A DNA stretch of 64,000 nt, from NCBI RefSeq assembly GCF_004799325.1, contig NZ_SSMD01000005.1:248001-312000 (forward strand), given 5' to 3'. Below the pieces are notes generated by a model. That model was not told where the DNA came from. It was given only the letters and a program-made list of their open reading frames with translations, and did no database searches. Shown piece by piece: positions 61,888-64,000 of the stretch. Position 1 is the first letter of the stretch. Each line of letters opens with the position of its first letter. Source of the DNA: Thalassobius vesicularis (GTDB taxonomy: Bacteria > Pseudomonadota > Alphaproteobacteria > Rhodobacterales > Rhodobacteraceae). A program made the translations under genes and the position numbers.

Positions 61888-63087
61888 TCAGTTCGATTTT
61901 TGCGCCATGCACGAGGCGTAGTAGGTCGTGGTCGCCGGCCAGTCCGAGAACACGCCTTTCACACCAACGTCCTGCGCCAGCACGTCCAGCGCGGTGAAAT
62001 AGACGCTGTCGTCGGTGGTCGCGTCCTTGATGGTCTGGAAATACCAGCCACCTCCAGCCGCCAGCGGGCCCGAGCGTTCCAGCGTCCAGGTGATCAGGTT
62101 CAGTCCGGCCTCTTTCGCGGCTTTGGCATAGTCCGAGGCCACGATCTGACCGTTCTTGACGGTCAGCAGCATGTTCATCGATGGGGCCAGGTAGTTCACG
62201 CCTTGCGCCTTCAGCGCCGCGAAATCCTCTTTCCAGGTCTTGGCGTCCTGCGGGTTGAAGCTGTCGGACAGCTCGACCAGGTAGACGGCCTGCTTGCCGA
62301 ACTCGGGCTCGGCCTTGATCCAGTACAGCACGTCCTCGAGGTTGAAGCTTTGCGCGAACACGTCCGAAGGCGACACGCCTGCGGCCTTGTATTCGTCGAT
62401 CATCTTCTGGGCATAGTCCTGCTGGGTGAACCCGTCGAAGGGCATTTCGACCGAGGGCGACTTCAGCTCGGGGGTGAATTTCACACCCAGTTCCTTGAAT
62501 AGCGCGATCGACTCGGCGTGGGTCATGACTTTGCCCTCGGTGGCGTACAGATCGGTGCGCCAGCGCGGGGTGCCGTTCAGGTAGCCTTCGACGGTCGTGG
62601 CGGTCTTGTCGGCGGCGTCCATCTTGCCGGTCAGGCTCTGGAATTCGGCCAGGGTCAGTTCCGATGTGCGGCACTCGGCCGAGGCGACGCCGTCGGTGAC
62701 GCTGAACGGCTTGGCGCAGGTCGAGGACAGCTCGGTCGCCAAGATGTTGGTGGTGGTGTGCAGGTCGTTTTGCGCGTGGCGGCAGACCAGCTGCTTGTCC
62801 TTGGTAAAGGTGACGTCGCATTCCACGATGCCGGCACCCATGCGGGCTGCGGCGCGATAGCTTTGCTCGGTATGTTCGGGGAACATCATCGCGGCGCCAC
62901 GGTGACCAATCGAGAAGTCGCTGCGGATCGGCTCGGCGTCGGCGCAGGCGGCCAGCTTGGTCTTCAGCTCAGAGACGGGCATGCGGTCGATCAGAAAGCC
63001 GGGGCGGGGGCCCATCTCGATCCGGTCTGCAAAGGCGGGGGCGGTCAGCGCGGTCAGCGCCAGTGCGCCCAGAAGGGTGGTCTTCAT
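61888..63087 (-). CDS. Periplasmic glycerophosphodiester phosphodiesterase
   Basis: The 399-residue precursor has a signal peptide ([20 protein letters not shown]). The GDPD barrel starts [19 protein letters not shown] (His-Arg catalytic pair with Glu) and continues [26 protein letters not shown] (metal-binding Glu/Asp and second His), FTPELKSP and later VKGVFSDWP. It splits glycerophosphodiesters to glycerol-3-phosphate and an alcohol, recovering phosphorus from lipids. Two tandem Pho boxes lie 64-103 bases upstream, so it should be induced by phosphate starvation. Confidence 0.92.
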   Translation of the reverse strand: MKTTLLGALALTALTAPAFADRIEMGPRPGFLIDRMPVSELKTKLAACADAEPIRSDFSIGHRGAAMMFPEHTEQSYRAAARMGAGIVECDVTFTKDKQLVCRHAQNDLHTTTNILATELSSTCAKPFSVTDGVASAECRTSELTLAEFQSLTGKMDAADKTATTVEGYLNGTPRWRTDLYATEGKVMTHAESIALFKELGVKFTPELKSPSVEMPFDGFTQQDYAQKMIDEYKAAGVSPSDVFAQSFNLEDVLYWIKAEPEFGKQAVYLVELSDSFNPQDAKTWKEDFAALKAQGVNYLAPSMNMLLTVKNGQIVASDYAKAAKEAGLNLITWTLERSGPLAAGGGWYFQTIKDATTDDSVYFTALDVLAQDVGVKGVFSDWPATTTYYASCMAQKSN

Positions 63088-63150
63088 CTTGGGAACTCCA
63101 TCAGGATGTCATGAGATGGCCCAGTGGTGGGGCAGGCGCGCTACAGCGCG

Positions 63151-63190
63151 GTGACGTCTGAATGACGCGCAAATGAAGCCTTGGTGACGG
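63151..63190 (-). promoter_or_regulatory. Two tandem Pho boxes (four 11-bp-spaced heptamers)
   Basis: On the minus strand the heptamers CCGTCAC, GCTTCAT, GCGTCAT and ACGTCAC are each separated by four bases (starts at 63190, 63179, 63168, 63157). This is the spacing of PhoB direct repeats (CTGTCAT-like). CTGTAG about five bases after the last one could be the -10. Confidence 0.7.
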
Positions 63191-63250
63191 GAAAGCGAAG
63201 CAGAACACCCCAACAGAGGCAATCGCGCTGGCGGTTGGGAATTTTGCATA

Positions 63251-63279
63251 TTGTCATTCATCCCTCGCACACCTTATGT
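63251..63279 (+). promoter_or_regulatory. Probable rne promoter
   Basis: TTGTCA (63251-63256), 17 bases, TTATGT (63274-63279). Transcription from here would give a leader of about 340 bases before rne, with a first small hairpin GGCAG-GTTT-CTGCC at 63296-63309. Apart from the Pho boxes and this promoter I see no gene in 63088-63626. Confidence 0.6.
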
Positions 63280-63626
63280 TGGTAGAACGGCGACAGGCAG
63301 GTTTCTGCCCGCCGCGAGAGTTTCGCTGTCCTGAGCGGATGACCGATCAAACCCGGCCCGATCAGGCAGACCGATTGGCCTCGTAAGAGGCATGATAAAC
63401 GCCCGCGTTCGTTTTCGGACCGCCGGGCAATGAACGGGCAGGGCGTGGCATGGCCGCGAACCTGTCGGAGAAGAAACGCGATGAGGCGCGCAAGACACCA
63501 GAGTGTTGGAGCAGAAGGCCAAGATGGCCAAGTCTGCCGCGCGTCCGCATTCGCCCCTAACAGACACTTGCCGCAACGCCCCCGCCCACCGGGTCAAGGG
63601 GTTTTGCCGCAGTGCAGACGGACCCA

Positions 63627-64000
63627 ATGGCAAAGAAAATGCTCATCGACGCCACCCACTCCGAGGAAACTCGGGTCGTGGTGGTTGACGGAAACAAGGT
63701 CGAGGAATTCGATTTTGAATCCGAAAACAAACGTCAGCTTGCTGGCAACATCTATCTGGCAAAAGTAACGCGGGTCGAACCCTCGCTTCAGGCTGCGTTC
63801 GTGGACTATGGTGGAAATCGCCATGGTTTCCTTGCGTTCTCGGAAATCCATCCGGATTACTACCAGATCCCCGTCGCAGACCGCGAGGCGCTGCTGGAAG
63901 AAGAACGCGCCTATGCCGAAGCGCAGAAGGCCGAAGAGGACGACGATGGCTCGTCCCGCAAGCGCTCCAGTCGGTCACGCTCGCGTTCGCGTTCCAGTGC
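63627..64000 (+). CDS. rne: Ribonuclease E, N-terminal part (cut by window edge)
   Basis: The first 124 residues are visible. MAKKMLIDATHSEETRVVVVDGNKVEEFDFES is the RNase E/G start, and the S1 domain begins with NIYLAKVTRVEPSLQAAFVDYGGNRHGFLAFSEIHPDYY. An insertion within the S1 domain follows, acidic and then made of Ser-Arg repeats (SRKRSSRSRSRSRS), as alphaproteobacterial RNase E proteins often carry there. The enzyme makes the first cut in mRNA decay and rRNA processing. The long leader fits feedback control of rne mRNA known in enterobacteria. Confidence 0.92.
   Translation, partial: MAKKMLIDATHSEETRVVVVDGNKVEEFDFESENKRQLAGNIYLAKVTRVEPSLQAAFVDYGGNRHGFLAFSEIHPDYYQIPVADREALLEEERAYAEAQKAEEDDDGSSRKRSSRSRSRSRSS

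Overview
The window is a GC-rich bacterial chromosome segment that looks like an alphaproteobacterium of the family Rhodobacteraceae (roseobacter/Rhodobacter type). Supporting evidence is the prfA-prmC-DUF4167 block, the lptF-lptG-lptD-surA-pdxA-rsmA operon, the F1-ATPase inhibitor zeta subunit (DUF1476) next to purC-purS-purQ, an aminoglycoside-unrelated small DUF1499/DUF1638 gene set, a ChrA transporter, a DctBD pair, a DmdB-like acyl-CoA ligase, and a site matching the FnrL consensus. No prophage, insertion sequence, CRISPR array or rRNA gene was seen. Most of the window is ordinary, densely packed core genome with many 4-base stop/start overlaps.

Layout. 1-6.6 kb: end of a DUF1097 membrane gene, a membrane-anchored Clp-like protein, enolase, a DMT exporter, a glutathione S-transferase, a Fur-family regulator and a DEAD-box RNA helicase. 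6.6-14.4 kb: CPA1 antiporter, EEP-family phosphohydrolase, DUF2238 membrane protein, second DMT exporter, SelO, a GNAT/nucleoside hydrolase pair and a ferric-iron binding protein behind an operator-like promoter. 14.5-21 kb: mazG, M20 amidohydrolase, agmatinase, DUF1499, a small secreted Cys protein, prfA, prmC, DUF4167. 21-30.6 kb: rsmA, pdxA, surA, lptD, lptG, lptF in one coupled operon, then divergent pepA and holC. 30.6-37.6 kb: aspartic protease, MarC, ABC-F, ndk, TfoX C-terminal domain protein, a 36-residue Gln-rich peptide, RidA and an acyl-CoA ligase. 37.8-39.3 kb: tRNA(CAU) and chrA.

The most unusual part is 39.4-45.5 kb. It holds a 54-residue membrane protein, a degenerate receiver protein, an AT-richer 0.5-kb intergenic region with three helically phased CGGGTAGG half-sites, a full hybrid histidine kinase (PAS-HisKA-HATPase-REC-Hpt), a LuxR-type response regulator, a pseudo-receiver in which the phospho-acceptor Asp reads as Glu, and three tiny genes (50, 48 and 48 codons). 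The last two of these encode paralogous single-span membrane proteins. Together they look like a self-contained phosphorelay locus.

45.5-64 kb: EnvZ-like kinase, MBL hydrolase, tRNA-Asn, purMN, rnd, a lipoprotein and sufE. Next come DUF1638, a corrinoid protein and a homocysteine methyltransferase, which look like parts of a split cobalamin-dependent methionine synthase. Interleaved with them are a radical SAM gene with a LexA-type box and a Cys-rich small gene with an FnrL-type box. Then follow the zeta subunit, purCSQ, dctBD (the DctD lacks GAFTGA), a glycerophosphodiesterase behind two tandem Pho boxes, and the start of rne.

Regulatory sites were found by eye. Product names rest on family motifs recognised in the translations. 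No database search or computation was run.
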